Assembly (NCBI GenBank): GCA_016931895.1
Contig: JAFGDY010000248.1
Coordinates: forward strand, 1 to 64,000
Origin: Anaerolineae bacterium
Lineage (GTDB): Bacteria; Chloroflexota; Anaerolineae; 4572-78; J111
Direction: 5' to 3'
DNA: 64,000 nt
The translations under genes and the position numbers were made by a program. The notes beneath the pieces were generated by a model. That model was not told where the DNA came from. It saw only the letters and a program-made list of their open reading frames with translations, and made no database searches. Positions 26,174 through 34,639 of the stretch are shown here, piece after piece. How positions within the stretch are numbered: position 1 is the stretch's first letter; every line of letters begins with the position of its first letter.

Positions 26174-26492
26174 TATACTTCTGTCTCAAAGGAAGGTTAG
26201 GCGTAATTTACAAAGGGTAGTGGCGTGATGCTGGGGACAAATTGGCTTGGATTTGGGGTGAACCGACAACCGCTAACGGCGGTAAAGCGAGGCTAATTTT
26301 TTGAAGGTGCAATGCGGTTCAAATAAAACTACTGGTCAGAATTCTTGTTTAGCCACCCTGGCCAGGTTTTTTCAACCTTCTCCGGGAGGCCATAGCCTGA
26401 TCGTTTTCGGAGCCAACAAAAAAGGAGTGTTATCTAAACCGGCCCAAGATGCGCCCGGCATCTTTGGCCTCAGATACAACACTCCTCTTTTT
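26174..26492 (+). ncRNA. Candidate non-coding transcript with own promoter and terminator
   Basis: In the 586-base gap 26031-26616 an extended -10 (TGGTATACT, -10 hexamer 26174-26179) is followed by about 240 bases without a convincing ORF and then a strong nested hairpin: AGGAGTGTT (26423-26431) with AACACTCCT (26478-26486), inside it GGCCCAAGATGC (26441-26452) with GCATCTTTGGCC (26458-26469), then CTTTTT. A 71-codon frame starting at a TTG at 26301 has no Shine-Dalgarno site and runs through the hairpin. I could not match it to tmRNA, SRP, RNase P or 6S RNA. Confidence 0.4.
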
Positions 26493-26616
26493 AATGAACG
26501 TTTATATCGTTTGTAACAGAAATCATAGTAACATAACCTATTTGAATTGTCCAGTCTAAATGGTAGGTATTTTGGCCTGTTTTGCCCAATTTTAATGCTG
26601 TTAAGGAGGGGTTGCC

Positions 26617-27237
26617 TTGATTATCAAACAGTTACCCGTTGGCCCCGTTCAAGCCAACTGCTACATTGTGGGGTGTGAAGAAACCGGAGAAGGCGTGGTT
26701 ATTGACCCCGGCGACGAGGCGGACCTTATTTTAGCCGAAATTAAAGAATCGGACCTGACCATAAAATACATTTTAAATACCCACGCCCATTTTGACCATA
26801 TTGTGGCCAACGGCCCTCTGGTTGAAGCGACCGGCGCGCCGTTGGCGTTACATCCATTGGATTTGCCTTTACTCAGAGAAAATGGGGGCGCCGGTTTTTT
26901 TGGCCTTCAAGTTCCGCCCGGCCCGGAACCTGACCTGGCCCTGGCCGAAGGGGACACGCTTGTTTTTGGCCGGCATATGCTTGAGGTGCTGTTCACGCCG
27001 GGGCATTCCCCCGGTCACGTCAGTTTTTATGAAGCCAAAGAGGGCGTTCTTTTTGACGGCGACGTGCTTTTTGCCGGCGGCATTGGCCGCGCCGACCTGC
27101 CCGGCGGCAGTTACGAAACCCTGATGGCCAGCATCAATGAAAAACTGATGGTTTTACCCGATGAAACCATTGTCTGCTCCGGCCACGGCCCGGTGACCAC
27201 CATTGGGCAGGAGCGGGCGACTAATCCGTGGCTATAA
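26617..27237 (+). CDS. MBL-fold hydrolase, glyoxalase II-like
   Basis: 206 residues, starting at TTG 26617 with AAGGAGGGG 6 bases upstream. The binuclear metal site THAHFDH (His56, His58, Asp60, His61), GHSPGH, DGDVLFAGGIGRADLPGG and CSGHGP are intact. The length matches short glyoxalase II-like hydrolases, which hydrolyse thioesters such as S-lactoylglutathione; the actual thiol is unknown in bacteria lacking glutathione. Monocistronic, converging on the pstS-like gene. Confidence 0.88.
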   Translation: MIIKQLPVGPVQANCYIVGCEETGEGVVIDPGDEADLILAEIKESDLTIKYILNTHAHFDHIVANGPLVEATGAPLALHPLDLPLLRENGGAGFFGLQVPPGPEPDLALAEGDTLVFGRHMLEVLFTPGHSPGHVSFYEAKEGVLFDGDVLFAGGIGRADLPGGSYETLMASINEKLMVLPDETIVCSGHGPVTTIGQERATNPWL

Positions 27238-27257
27238 CGGGTTTGTTCACGGCCCAT

Positions 27258-28130
27258 TCACTTTGCGCTCCCCCATTCTTCTCTCACAATGGCCTGACCG
27301 GCGGGGCTTAAGACAAACTCAACAAATTGCGTGATTTCTGGCCGGCTCTGCTCCGGCGTAATCAGCGATAGCTCCCGGGTTAAAAAATAGCTTCCTGAAT
27401 CAAGATTTTCCAGGCTGGGCGCAACTCCCTCAATGGGCGCCGCGTAAACCCCTTGCCCTACAAAGGCCAAAGAAACATAGCCGATGGCGTTTGGATTTTG
27501 GGCCACAAAATCAAACACAGCCTGGCTGCTGGGCATTACTATGGCGGTGGGCGTAACGGCCCGGTCGGCCATAACGGCCGTTTCAAAAACTGCCCGCGTG
27601 CCGGAGCCGTCCTCGCGGCTCACTACCTGGATCGTCATCGGCAGTCCCGCCACCTCTTGCCAGTTGAGCAGCCGTCCGCTAAAAATGTCGCGCAGTTCCC
27701 GCAGCGAGAGTCCCTCTACTTTATTCTGAGCGTTGAGAATAATGGCCACCGCATCTTGGGCGATGGGTATCAAGCGAACCTCATTGTTCAGGTCTGAGGG
27801 CGTCCAGGAAACCATGCCTATGTCGGCCTGGCCGGTTTCAACCGCCCATTGGCCCAATTGCGAACCGCCGCCTTGAATATCAAAAGTAACCTGGGGATGT
27901 TCGGCGCTAAAGCGCGTGGTCAGGTTGACCAATAACGGTTTCATGCTGGTTGATCCGGCTACCTTGAGAAAAACGGGCGGCGGAGGCGTAACGGTCGCCC
28001 CGCATGCAGTCAGAAATAGCAGTAGTAGAGCAACAAAAAAACAGAGGGATAGGGGAGCGCCGCTTTGAGTAAAGTTGAAACGTTTTTGCCTACATGAGCA
28101 GAGAAGATATTTATTTGAGGGCAAACACAC
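27258..28130 (-). CDS. PstS-like phosphate-binding lipoprotein
   Basis: About 290 residues from a GTG at 28130 with AGAGGA upstream inside the end of uppP; the open frame runs further but would overlap uppP entirely. Signal peptide with lipobox LFLTAC, then a Pro linker and a type II periplasmic-binding fold: VAGSTSMKPLLVNLTTRF, GGGSQLGQWAVETGQADIGMVSW, SREDGSGTRAVFETAV. This SGTR/GSxS pattern is typical of phosphate binding. No pstCAB genes are adjacent, so it may serve a distant transporter or act as a sensor. Confidence 0.85.
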   Translation of the reverse strand: MCLPSNKYLLCSCRQKRFNFTQSGAPLSLCFFVALLLLFLTACGATVTPPPPVFLKVAGSTSMKPLLVNLTTRFSAEHPQVTFDIQGGGSQLGQWAVETGQADIGMVSWTPSDLNNEVRLIPIAQDAVAIILNAQNKVEGLSLRELRDIFSGRLLNWQEVAGLPMTIQVVSREDGSGTRAVFETAVMADRAVTPTAIVMPSSQAVFDFVAQNPNAIGYVSLAFVGQGVYAAPIEGVAPSLENLDSGSYFLTRELSLITPEQSRPEITQFVEFVLSPAGQAIVREEWGSAK

Positions 28131-28131
28131 G

Positions 28132-28947
28132 TTATCCTCTGCTGATATATAGGATAATGCTGGCAATGCTGACGATGGCGCAATAGGCGGCAAAAACATA
28201 CAGCGAATGGCGTTGCAGATAATAAAGCAGCCAGCGAATACAAAGATAGCCGGACACTGCCGCGGCGATAAAGCCAACGGTAATGGCCGGCAGTTCGGCG
28301 GCCAGCGTGCCCGTATCCAGCAGGTCTTTTAAGGCCATTACGCCGGCGCCCAACAAGGCCGGAATGGACATGAGAAAGCTGAAGCGAGCGGCGGCGGTCC
28401 GGTTGAAGCCACGCAGCACCGCCCCGCTGATGGTTGCGCCGGAGCGGCTAACGCCGGGAAACATGGCTGCGGCTTGCCAGACGCCAACAATGAAGGCGTC
28501 GAGCCAGCCAAATTGTTCTAAATCGCGCAACCGCGCGCCAAAGCGTTCGGCGATAACCAGCAAAAGAGCCGTACAGATAAGAAATACGCCCGCCAAAGCC
28601 GGTGAGTCGTAAGTGGCCTCAAAATAATCCTTAAAAAGCCAACCCAATATCACCGCCGGGATGGTGGCTGCCACCACCAGCCAGCCCAATTTGGCTTCAA
28701 ATGTAGCCAGCGGCCGGCCTTGCCAAAGACCCTGGCTGACGCTTTTGATAATAACCATCAAATCCGGCCAGAAAAAAATAAATACGCCCACCAGCGTGCC
28801 CCACTGCACCAATACTTCAAAGGCAAAGGAGGCGTCGGGCCAGCCCAAAAACCAGGGCACCAGCACCAGGTGAGCCGAGCTTGAAACCGGGATGTATTCG
28901 GTTGCGCCCTGGATAAGACCCAGAATGAGGGCGTGAAATAGATCCAT
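28132..28947 (-). CDS. uppP: Undecaprenyl-diphosphatase
   Basis: 271 residues from the ATG at 28947 with AAGGA upstream. BacA/UppP integral membrane enzyme that dephosphorylates undecaprenyl pyrophosphate to recycle the lipid carrier for peptidoglycan and polysaccharide synthesis. Motifs GATEYIPVSSSAHLVL and PGVSRSGATISGAVLRG with the catalytic Glu, Ser and Arg are intact; about eight membrane helices. It may confer bacitracin tolerance as in other species. The following pstS-like gene starts 2 bases past the stop, so they are translationally coupled. Confidence 0.95.
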   Translation of the reverse strand: MDLFHALILGLIQGATEYIPVSSSAHLVLVPWFLGWPDASFAFEVLVQWGTLVGVFIFFWPDLMVIIKSVSQGLWQGRPLATFEAKLGWLVVAATIPAVILGWLFKDYFEATYDSPALAGVFLICTALLLVIAERFGARLRDLEQFGWLDAFIVGVWQAAAMFPGVSRSGATISGAVLRGFNRTAAARFSFLMSIPALLGAGVMALKDLLDTGTLAAELPAITVGFIAAAVSGYLCIRWLLYYLQRHSLYVFAAYCAIVSIASIILYISRG

Positions 28948-28972
28948 AATTTGAGATGTTCCTTGTTTGATA

Positions 28973-29049
28973 ATAGACCTGTTGCAAAATAAAACTCGGA
29001 CTAATCTTTCCACAGAAGGTGTTATCCCTGTTATTTTGCAACAGGTTTA
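28973..29049. repeat. Short inverted-repeat element (16-bp arms)
   Basis: ACCTGTTGCAAAATAA (28977-28992) and TTATTTTGCAACAGGT (29030-29045) are exact inverted copies around a 37-base unique core. There is no ORF. A miniature element, upstream of uppP. Confidence 0.65.
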
Positions 29050-29096
29050 ATGATAATTTATGAGGTTGTTTGGTGTAGCGCGACTATTCACCTGGC

Positions 29097-29224
29097 CATG
29101 TCATTTATGACCGTAATTCTGAGGCCATAGGCCGAAGAATCTCCATGCGGCCCTACTTTGCTTCGTTTTTGGTATATTGCATGGAGATTCTTCGCTCGTT
29201 CCTCGCTCAGAATGACATGACCTG
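29097..29224. repeat. Dispersed palindromic repeat, full copy
   Basis: The left part (GAGGCCATAGGCCGAAGAATC and onward) and the right part (CATGGAGATTCTTCGCTCGT and onward to AATGACATG) are long inverted arms. It is about 90 percent identical by eye to 39530-39645, including the flanking ACCTGAAT-GTTACG. It lies between uppP and the VWA gene. Confidence 0.75.
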
Positions 29225-29241
29225 AATGGTTACGGTATAGT

Positions 29242-31008
29242 TTAGAAGTAACTGCTAATCAACTCCAACAGTTGTTGAATATCCTCCGGGTTGCCGGATT
29301 GAACCCGCGTGGCGCTGGCCCGGGCAATGGAGTTGAGGGCGTTGATGTCGGCATCGCCGCCATAGGCCACGGGAATAACGATGACCGGGTTACGGTCTTC
29401 CCGGCTGGATTCGATGAGGGCCACCACTTCTTGCAGCGACATCTGGCTGCTGGTGTCCTGGCCGTCGCTCAATATAATGACGGCCTGAATCCGGTCATCC
29501 TCGCCGCTGCGGGAACTTCTCAGGAATTCGATGGATTGGAGAATGGCGTCGTAAAGAGAAGTGTCGCCCTCGGCATACAGGCTATTGATCTGGTTGGTCA
29601 TTTCAGCCTGGTTGCCCTCGGCTGAAGCCAGCGGCACAACCGGGTTGACACTGCTGTCAAACCTGACCAAGCCCACCTGGTTTTGGGGCGGCATTTTGTT
29701 AACAAAAGCCAGGGCGGCTTGTTTGGCCTGCTCAATTTTGTCCCCACTCATCGAGCCGGAGGTATCCATCACCAGCAGCACGTCGGCCTGCTTTTTGACA
29801 AATTGCCAACTGGCCTGCACCTCGGCAATCACTTCGGGGTCGGGCACTTCCAAAATGGCGGTGGGTTGGTTGGGGTCAACGCCCAATTCCGGGGCAATGG
29901 GATAGCCCACGGTCACGCTGGGGTTGACCGGCCGAAAACCGTTTTCCATCACTTTCTGCTGGATCGGCTCGCTGCGAATGAATTCGGTAAATACTTTGGC
30001 CGCCTCTCGCTGCTCATCCGTTACCCAATCGGCCTGGGGAACGGCAAAGGGATGCTCGTGCCAAAACGTGCCTTCTTTGGGGTAAAGGGCCACCAGTTTC
30101 TCCGGCGGTTTGTAAGCGGTTTTACCCTGGTTGATGTAGATGAGGTCGTTTTCTTCCAGGGCCACAAAGTCCAGATAACTTGGCCCCTGGGCAATGTACT
30201 CTTTAAACTCGGTGGTGCGCGAGGAATAATGACGGATTAACTCTTCAATATCGCGGACACCTTGTTGCACGGCGGGGTCGCGCACCTGTTCCAGGGTAAG
30301 GCGGCGAAAGTCGGGGTCGTCGCTGTTGGCGCGGGCGCTGGCGTAAAATTCGGCAATCAGGGTAGAGAGGGCAGTGGAACTGATAAAGGGGTCGGTGTGG
30401 CCGTAGTAAACGGTGGTGCGGTCTCCAGGAATGTTGTAATCGGCCCAGCCGTTGGGCGAATTGAGCACCGCCAGCAGTTCTTCCCAGCCCACTTCGTCGC
30501 TGCCGCTTTTTTCTTGAATGGCTTTGAGCCGGCTCTCCCAAATAGCCATTACCACCGGGGCCAGCGCCGTGGGCGGGCTGTCGGCCAGGTCAAAAATTTG
30601 GCGGCCCGTTTGAAAGTTGACCAGGGCCAGCCAGTGGCTCACCGAGGGCGAAAAAATGGTGGGCCGGGCCACGTTTTCATTGTTGGGCGCAATAATGGCG
30701 TTGATAATGCCCTGGGCAATTTGGCCCGACGAGCCGGGGCCGCCCGTAACAAAAATAGGCCGCTCGCCGTCGGCCAGGGCCTGGCCGGTGAGGGGATTTT
30801 TGCCGTCAATGTAAGCCTGGTTGAACTGCTTAATGGCGTCAACCATGTAAAGCTCTTCTTCCGGGGCGTAAATGATAGAGATTTCAACGGCGTTTTCCGG
30901 CGGCTGTTGTTCGCTCTCACCGCCCAAAATGCCGCCGCTGTCGCCTCCCCCGCCGCAGGCCAGGGCCAGCAATAGTGGGAACAGCATAATTAATAACTTT
31001 TTAGACAT
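29242..31008 (-). CDS. Lipoprotein with substrate-binding-like domain and von Willebrand A domain
   Basis: 588 residues, GGAGG before the ATG. Signal peptide with lipobox LALAC, then a Gly-rich linker. Residues about 40-360 resemble a type II extracellular solute-binding protein (VTGGPGSSGQIAQGI, YINQGKTAY). Residues about 405-588 are a VWA domain with an intact MIDAS: DTSGSMSG, a Thr in EGDTSLYDAI, and LSDGQD. It is probably displayed on the outer face of the membrane as a Mg-dependent adhesion or complex-building factor. No channel or MoxR gene is linked. Appears monocistronic. Confidence 0.85.
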   Translation of the reverse strand: MSKKLLIMLFPLLLALACGGGGDSGGILGGESEQQPPENAVEISIIYAPEEELYMVDAIKQFNQAYIDGKNPLTGQALADGERPIFVTGGPGSSGQIAQGIINAIIAPNNENVARPTIFSPSVSHWLALVNFQTGRQIFDLADSPPTALAPVVMAIWESRLKAIQEKSGSDEVGWEELLAVLNSPNGWADYNIPGDRTTVYYGHTDPFISSTALSTLIAEFYASARANSDDPDFRRLTLEQVRDPAVQQGVRDIEELIRHYSSRTTEFKEYIAQGPSYLDFVALEENDLIYINQGKTAYKPPEKLVALYPKEGTFWHEHPFAVPQADWVTDEQREAAKVFTEFIRSEPIQQKVMENGFRPVNPSVTVGYPIAPELGVDPNQPTAILEVPDPEVIAEVQASWQFVKKQADVLLVMDTSGSMSGDKIEQAKQAALAFVNKMPPQNQVGLVRFDSSVNPVVPLASAEGNQAEMTNQINSLYAEGDTSLYDAILQSIEFLRSSRSGEDDRIQAVIILSDGQDTSSQMSLQEVVALIESSREDRNPVIVIPVAYGGDADINALNSIARASATRVQSGNPEDIQQLLELISSYF

Positions 31009-31109
31009 GTTTCATCCTCCAGATGCTAATTTTTATTGCAGGTTTTCTAAGTCGGCCAAATTTGGCACAATACCATTGTGCCTGAAAGTGGGCCGGTTGG
31101 CAAGTGAAG

Positions 31110-31946
31110 CTAACCCACTCTCCGGCGGAAAGCCTGCTGCAATTTTTGGGTGATGGGGCCGGGTTGGCCATCACCTACGGGCCAATCGTTCACCCGAACT
31201 ACCGGCATTATTTCAGACGTGGTGCCCAGGAGCATCATTTCTTCGGCGGAAGGCAAATCCTTTTCCAGAAGAGGAAATTCTTTAACCGGAATGTTCAGGT
31301 TGGCGCACAGGCTTAAAACAACTTCTCTGGTGATGCCGCCCAGGATGTAATGACTTTTGGGATAAGTGACCAATTGCCCGTTGCGCACGGCGGCAAAGTT
31401 GGTGTGGGTGCCTTCGGTCAGCGCGCCGTCGCGCACAAAAACGGCTTCTGCTGCGTCGCTCTCCTGGGCCTGTTGGCTGGCCAGCACGTTGGGCAGCAGG
31501 GAAACCGATTTAATATCGCAGCGCGTCCAGCGCAGGTCGGGCGTAAGGATAATTTTGATGCCCTGCTCCATTTTTTCGCGGGGTGGGTTGAAAGGAGTAG
31601 CCGTGGCATAAACCGTTGGCGAAACATGGCTGCCGGGGAAGGTGTGCCGGCGGGGAGCTGCGCCGCGCGTTACCTGGATGTAGACCAGGGCGTCGCTATC
31701 TCCAAGTTGGTTGTGATGAAGTAACTGCTGGGCGACTTCTCTGAAAATCTCCGGGTCCGGTCCACCTATTTGTAACTCGCGCAGGCTGCGGGCCAGGCGT
31801 TGCAGGTGCGGGTCTGTTTGGAACAGGCGGCCCTGGTAGGCGCGGATCACCTCGTAAACGCCGTCGGCAAATAGAAAGCCGCGGTCATCGGGAGAGATCT
31901 TTGCTTCTTGTTTGGGGAGATATTGGCCGTTGAAATAAACTATCAT
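31110..31946 (-). CDS. Class IV aminotransferase, D-amino acid transaminase-like
   Basis: 278 residues. PLP enzyme of fold type IV; the Schiff-base Lys is in RCDIKSVSLLPNVLA, and SPDDRGFLFADGVYEVIRAY and EGTHTNFAAVRNG are family hallmarks. The D-alanine aminotransferase pattern (RCDIKS) suggests it makes D-Glu or D-Ala for peptidoglycan; a branched-chain role is less likely. Its ATG overlaps the stop of the deoxynucleoside kinase by 4 bases (ATGA), so they form an operon. Confidence 0.87.
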   Translation of the reverse strand: MIVYFNGQYLPKQEAKISPDDRGFLFADGVYEVIRAYQGRLFQTDPHLQRLARSLRELQIGGPDPEIFREVAQQLLHHNQLGDSDALVYIQVTRGAAPRRHTFPGSHVSPTVYATATPFNPPREKMEQGIKIILTPDLRWTRCDIKSVSLLPNVLASQQAQESDAAEAVFVRDGALTEGTHTNFAAVRNGQLVTYPKSHYILGGITREVVLSLCANLNIPVKEFPLLEKDLPSAEEMMLLGTTSEIMPVVRVNDWPVGDGQPGPITQKLQQAFRRRVG

Positions 31947-32605
31947 TTTGCCTCATCATTGTTGTTTGACGGAAAAACAACATCCTCTTTCCCCGCCAAT
32001 TTATCCTGAATCCGTTGCATAACAATGTCCAGGTGTTTGGTTTGGTTGACAAAATCCAGGTCGTCGGTGTGGATGGTGAGCACCGGGCAGAGGTCAAAGA
32101 TATCTATCCACTCCTTGTAAAATGTTTCCAGCAGCGATAGATACTCAAAGGTGATGCCGCTTTCAATGACCCGACCCCGCTGGTGGATGCGGTTGAGCAG
32201 CACCGGCACGGGCGCGGTAAGATAAAGCAGCAGGTCGGGCCGGGGCAGGCCGGTTATGATCAGGTTAAAAACATTCCGATAAGCCTGGTAGTCCCGCTCA
32301 TTCAAGTTGCCCAGATGATGGAGCGCGCGGGCAAAGATGTAGGCGTCTTCGTAGATGCTGCGGTCGGCGATGGCGGATTTGGGGCTGTGGGCCAGGTCAA
32401 GATGCTGCTGCGCCCGGTGGCCCAAAAAGAAAACTTGCAAGTGGAAGGACCACTGGCGCATATCGGCGTAAAAGTCGGCCAGGTAGGGGTTGTCGGCCAC
32501 GGATTCAAAACTGGTTTGCCAATCCAATCGGGCGCCCAACCGTTCGGTGAGGGAAGTTTTGCCGCTGCCAATATTGCCGGCCACCAGAATGAGGCGTTTA
32601 GTCAT
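31943..32605 (-). CDS. Deoxynucleoside kinase
   Basis: 220 residues, AGGAAAA before the ATG. P-loop VAGNIGSGKTSL, the DRSIYED motif and a lid Arg pair (RIHQRGR) identify the dCK/dGK/TK2-type family, which phosphorylates deoxynucleosides for salvage. Substrate specificity is not obvious. First gene of a two-gene operon with the class IV aminotransferase, which is functionally unrelated at first sight. Confidence 0.88.
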   Translation of the reverse strand: MTKRLILVAGNIGSGKTSLTERLGARLDWQTSFESVADNPYLADFYADMRQWSFHLQVFFLGHRAQQHLDLAHSPKSAIADRSIYEDAYIFARALHHLGNLNERDYQAYRNVFNLIITGLPRPDLLLYLTAPVPVLLNRIHQRGRVIESGITFEYLSLLETFYKEWIDIFDLCPVLTIHTDDLDFVNQTKHLDIVMQRIQDKLAGKEDVVFPSNNNDEAK

Positions 32606-32783
32606 TATTTTTTCCTGTGGTCAAGGTAAATGATTTTCTCATTGTAACACAACAACCGGCTTAATCACAAGAATGATGGATTTGGTCATTCAGCGGGTGC
32701 AGCGGAATGAAGAGTAGTGGCGAGGGTTGCCCGGCCGCTTGGAGATTCGCTGCCGGTCGTCTGATGCCCAAAATTAGGGGCAC

Positions 32784-33779
32784 TCACTTTTGGCGATGTT
32801 GCAATAAGTGGTTGGCGGCGGCGAAGCCAAGCACCAGCAAAACCAGGGTGCCAAAGGCCACCGCCCCCCCCGAAATGTTCTGAGGCAGGGTGGCCCCGGC
32901 ATCCGGCAATTGGCTCTGGCCCGTGATCGGCATATCTGAGGGAGGCGTGCCGGTAGGCGTGGGGGTGAGGGTGGGCAATTTCCGGCGGGTGGGGGTTAAG
33001 CTGGGGGTGGGCGTGGCCGTAGGCGGAACATAGGGGCCAACCATGGAAATATCGTCAAGGTTAAAGTTCAGTTCAGTGCCGGTGGGTTCCAGTTTCATGC
33101 CCCGGATGAAGAGGGTCAGTTTGGTGGCATTGCCGGTAAAAATGGTGTAGACAAAACGTTGGTAATATAAATGGTTGGCGTCGCTGGCGGGGCCGCCGGA
33201 GCCAACGCGGAGTTGTTCATCCACGGCCATTGCCGTCCAATTTTGTACAAAATAATATTTACCCCGCCCCTGGTAATCAAGACCCCAACTCATGGTATAT
33301 TCGTCCTGATTGCGGTCCGCTTCCGGCGCGTCGGAACGCATCAGGGCGTGGATGGTCAACACGTAGTTCATGTTGGGCACCACTTCTACCGTTTGGTAAA
33401 TGGCAATGATGCGCTCCGGCAGATAGGTGTCTACCTGGGCGATTTCCATTAATTGGGCGTGTTTGCCGCTATGAACCGCTTCGGCCCATTCCTCATCGTA
33501 CCAGCCAAAGTGGGCGCCGCCGTTGTTGTAAGGATACCAGTAGGCCGCCACTGCGTTGCCCTGCACATTGTTGCCGGTGTAACGATCCTCAAAATCGCCG
33601 TTTTTGATGGCGTTGGTGAGGCGATAGGTTTCAGGCCCTCCCTGGGGCAATGGGGCAGGGTCGGTTTGGTTGTTGAAGTTGGCGGCGGTAAAGCCTGAAA
33701 TAATAAAGGCGGCCAAAACAAAACTGGCTAAAACAACGGCCGCAATGGATTTGTTTGTTTTGAGCGCCGGTGTCATCAT
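32784..33779 (-). CDS. Secreted protein with CBM-like domain and LPxxG-type anchor
   Basis: 331 residues from the ATG at 33779 with AGGAGG 7 bases upstream. Signal peptide (KSIAAVVLASFVLAAFIISGFTAA), then a beta-rich domain (about 45-250: IKNGDFEDRY, LNFNLDDISMVGPY) of the type found in carbohydrate-binding and galactose-binding modules. A Thr/Pro repeat (PTPSLTPT) forms a stalk, then LPDAG, a hydrophobic segment and a basic end, an anchor layout. Ligand unknown. The proximal hydrophobic tail resembles those of the 5'-nucleotidase and the first gene. Confidence 0.7.
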   Translation of the reverse strand: MMTPALKTNKSIAAVVLASFVLAAFIISGFTAANFNNQTDPAPLPQGGPETYRLTNAIKNGDFEDRYTGNNVQGNAVAAYWYPYNNGGAHFGWYDEEWAEAVHSGKHAQLMEIAQVDTYLPERIIAIYQTVEVVPNMNYVLTIHALMRSDAPEADRNQDEYTMSWGLDYQGRGKYYFVQNWTAMAVDEQLRVGSGGPASDANHLYYQRFVYTIFTGNATKLTLFIRGMKLEPTGTELNFNLDDISMVGPYVPPTATPTPSLTPTRRKLPTLTPTPTGTPPSDMPITGQSQLPDAGATLPQNISGGAVAFGTLVLLVLGFAAANHLLQHRQK

Positions 33780-33856
33780 CAAACAGCCTCCTGGCAGGCG
33801 GTAATTAGACATAACAAGAAGTTATAGTTTTATGATAACATAACTATGGGGATTTT

Positions 33857-34627
33857 TCAATACGTGTAGTAAGTTTCGGCAGGGTTGCGCTGAAGCACGC
33901 TGTCAATAAACTGCCGCATCCGTTGGTAGTGGACCCCTTTCCAGTAGACCCGGTTGCAGGTGGGACAGTGGCAGAACTCATGATAACGCTGCCTGGTTTT
34001 GGGGAGTAAGCGGTGGCTGATGTTTGCTTTGGCCACCGGCTGTAGCAGGCCGTTGCAGTGCAAGCAGCGTTGAAACGGTTTGACCGACCGGTACAGGTCA
34101 AAACGGCGCAGCACCTCTATTAATTGTTGGCGGGGGTTGGTGGCCCGCAGGCAGTAGCCGTGGGTAACAATGCTGCGTTTGAGCAGGCCCCGGTCGCGGG
34201 TTAAGAGAATGCGGCCGTTGCTGCTGGAAATGCGGGCCAGTTCGTCGTCGTTGTAATCATTGCGGTACAGCGTATCAAAACCGAACATACGCAGGTAGGC
34301 GGCCAGCCGCCCCAGGTGAACGTCAAGCACAAAGCGGGTCTCGCGCAGGGGTTCGGGCCGGAGCCGTACCAGGGGGGTGATGTCCAGCGACTCGAAAACG
34401 GGATAAACGCTGATCCGGTCGCCATCCTGCACCGGGTAGGAAAAGTCAACAGAGCGGCCGTTGACCAGGATGAGGTCAATCTCGGTATGCGGCACGCCCA
34501 GCGCCTCGATCATGTCTTTAACCGAGGCCCTGAGCACAAAGGAATGGCTGAAGAACCGTTGTTTTTTGGCCGGGGGCAGGAAGTCATTTAATTCGGCGTA
34601 AAAACGGAAATAAGCCTGTTTTGTCAA
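33857..34627 (-). CDS. Mut7-C RNase with N-terminal ubiquitin/ThiS-like domain
   Basis: 256 residues. Residues about 5-85 form a ThiS/MoaD-like beta-grasp domain (ILVNGRSVDFSYPVQDGDRISVYPVFE). Residues about 95-250 are a Mut7-C PIN-type domain: RFVLDVHLGRLAAYLRMFGFDTLY, then LLTRDRGLLKR, and a zinc ribbon with C-x2-C pairs (CLHCNG and CHCPTCNRVYW). The combination is known as Mut7-C-ubiquitin proteins; an RNA-degrading role is expected but unproven. Last of a three-gene run with the zinc-ribbon and MBL genes. Confidence 0.85.
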   Translation of the reverse strand: MTKQAYFRFYAELNDFLPPAKKQRFFSHSFVLRASVKDMIEALGVPHTEIDLILVNGRSVDFSYPVQDGDRISVYPVFESLDITPLVRLRPEPLRETRFVLDVHLGRLAAYLRMFGFDTLYRNDYNDDELARISSSNGRILLTRDRGLLKRSIVTHGYCLRATNPRQQLIEVLRRFDLYRSVKPFQRCLHCNGLLQPVAKANISHRLLPKTRQRYHEFCHCPTCNRVYWKGVHYQRMRQFIDSVLQRNPAETYYTY

Positions 34628-34639
34628 TTTGTTTTGGGC

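Noticed and set aside
26221-26340. tmRNA or tRNA-like sequence (GGTTCAAAT near 26314)
   Set aside because: No acceptor-stem partner, no tag-peptide reading frame and no CCA-type end could be placed.
26301-26516. 71-codon open frame in the large gap
   Set aside because: TTG start without a Shine-Dalgarno site, and it runs through a terminator hairpin.
28973-29049. Insertion sequence end
   Set aside because: No transposase or second IS end is present; the exact inverted arms flank only 37 bases.
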